Assembly: GCA_024760905.1 (NCBI GenBank)
Contig: CM045729.1
Location: 51,227,080-51,291,079, forward strand
Direction: 5' to 3'
DNA: 64,000 bases
Source: Plotosus lineatus
Lineage: Eukaryota; Chordata; Actinopteri; Siluriformes; Plotosidae
Positions 63,051 to 64,000 of this stretch are shown here, piece after piece; the first letter of the stretch is position 1, and each line of letters starts with the position of its first letter. The translations under genes were made by a program, and so were the position numbers. The notes beneath the pieces are model-generated. The model was not told the origin of the DNA, did no database searches, and saw nothing but the letters and a program-made list of their open reading frames with translations.

Positions 63051-64000
63051 CAGGTCCTTCTCAAAAAATTAGCATATTGTGGTTCATTATTTTCTGTAAT
63101 GTACTGATAAAAATTAAACTTTAATATATTTTAGATTCATTGCACACAACTGAAATATTTCAGGTCTTTTATTGTTCTAATACTGATGATTTTGGCATAC
63201 AGCTCAAGAAAACCCAAAATTCCTATCTCAAGAAATTAGCATATCATGTTCAGGTACTCGAAACGAGCTATTAACCTAATTATCTCAATCAACCAATTAA
63301 CTGTAAACACCTGCAAAAGATTCCTGAGGCTTTTAAAAACTCCCAGCCTGGTTCATTACTCAAAACCGCAATCATGGTTAAGACTGCCGACCTGACTGCT
63401 GTCCAGAAGGCCATCATTGACACCCTCAAGCAAGAGGGTAAGACACAGAAAGAAATCTGAGCGAATAGGCTGTTCCCAGAGTTCTGTATCAAGGCACCTC
63501 AGTGGGACGTCTGTGGGAAGGAAAAAGTGTGGCAGAAAATGTTGCACAACCAGAAGAGGTGACCGGACCCTGAGGAAGATTGTGGAGAAGGGCCTATTCC
63601 AGACCTTGGGGGGCCTGTGGAAGCAGGCGTGCACAGGCGTGTGCAGGAAATGGGCTACAGGTGCCGCATTCCCCAGGTCAAGCCACTTTTGAACCAGAAA
63701 CAGCGGCAGAAGCGTCTGACCTGGGCTACAGACAAGCAGCACTGGACTGTTGCTCAGTGGTCCAAAGTACTTTTTTCGGATGAAATCAAATTTTGCATGT
63801 TATTCAGAAATCAAGGTGCCAGAGTCTGTTGGAAGACTGGGGAGAAGGAAATGCCAAAATGCCTGAAGTCCAATGTTAAGTACCCACAGTCAGTGATGGT
63901 CTGGGGTTCCATGTCAGCTGCTGGTGTTGGTCCACTGTGTTTTATCAAGGGCAGGGTCAATGCAGCTAGCTATCAGGAGATTTTGGAGCACTTCATGCTT
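63051..64000 (+). mobile_element. Tc1-like transposon, copy D, cut by window edge
   Basis: TA at 63049-63050, then CAGGTCCTTCTCAAAAAATT. The element runs off the right edge within the transposase. Four related copies are present in this window. Confidence 0.92.
63374..64000 (+). pseudogene. Tc1 transposase, frameshifted (copy D)
   Basis: Starts ATGGTTAAGACTGCC. Two bases are lost at AAATCTGAGCG (about 63458) compared with AAATCTCTGAGCG of copy C, shifting the frame. Codon 31 is still the ancestral CGA. About 50 bp are deleted near 63625, between the WKQ and HRRVQEMGY-equivalent regions. The first catalytic Asp region reads FSDEIKF. Truncated by the window. Confidence 0.87.

Overview
The window looks like teleost fish nuclear DNA. 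It has short spliced exons in long introns, a very high load of DNA transposons (Tc1, hAT and pogo/Tigger-like), RTE-type LINEs and tRNA-headed SINEs, and long dinucleotide microsatellites. The species cannot be named from the sequence. Three host genes can be supported. Their order matches the vertebrate INO80D - GPR1/CMKLR2 - ADAM23 neighbourhood (human 2q33): ino80d on the minus strand (seven coding exons between 7434 and 18787, 3' exons off the left edge), cmklr2/gpr1 on the minus strand (one intact coding exon, 32319-33389), and adam23 on the plus strand (exons 1-4, 54008-61756, the rest off the right edge). All exon junctions called for ino80d and adam23 keep phase, so both genes look functional. 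NDUFS1 and EEF1B2, which sit between INO80D and GPR1 in mammals, were not found here.

Layout. 1-7433: ino80d intron packed with pogo-like MITEs, a pogo transposase fragment, a Tc1 copy, an RTE 3' fragment and SINEs. 7434-18787: ino80d coding exons, with introns holding a hAT element nested in a SINE, pogo-like MITEs, SINEs and a nearly open Tc1 copy. 18788-22540: ino80d 5' region, including a repeat-poor stretch (about 20.9-22.5 kb) that probably holds the promoter. 22.5-32.0 kb: SINEs, a hAT copy with an 8-bp target duplication, MITEs and a third Tc1. 32.3-33.6 kb: cmklr2. 34-53.8 kb: almost entirely repeats. The core is two long hAT copies interrupted by RTE and another LINE, including one full-length RTE (44961-48026) with a perfect 14-bp target-site duplication. 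53.8-61.8 kb: adam23 promoter and exons 1-4. 63.05 kb to the end: a fourth Tc1, cut by the window edge.

The host genes do not form an operon-like system. INO80D is a chromatin-remodeller subunit, CMKLR2 is a chemerin-type receptor, and ADAM23 is a non-catalytic neuronal ADAM. The more interesting biology is in the mobile elements: a tRNA-headed SINE carrying both 5'- and 3'-terminal RTE sequence, datable nested insertions, Tc1 copies sharing one nonsense mutation, and a (TG)n microsatellite forming the 3' splice site of adam23 exon 2. I found no CRISPR array, operon or other clearly undescribed system.
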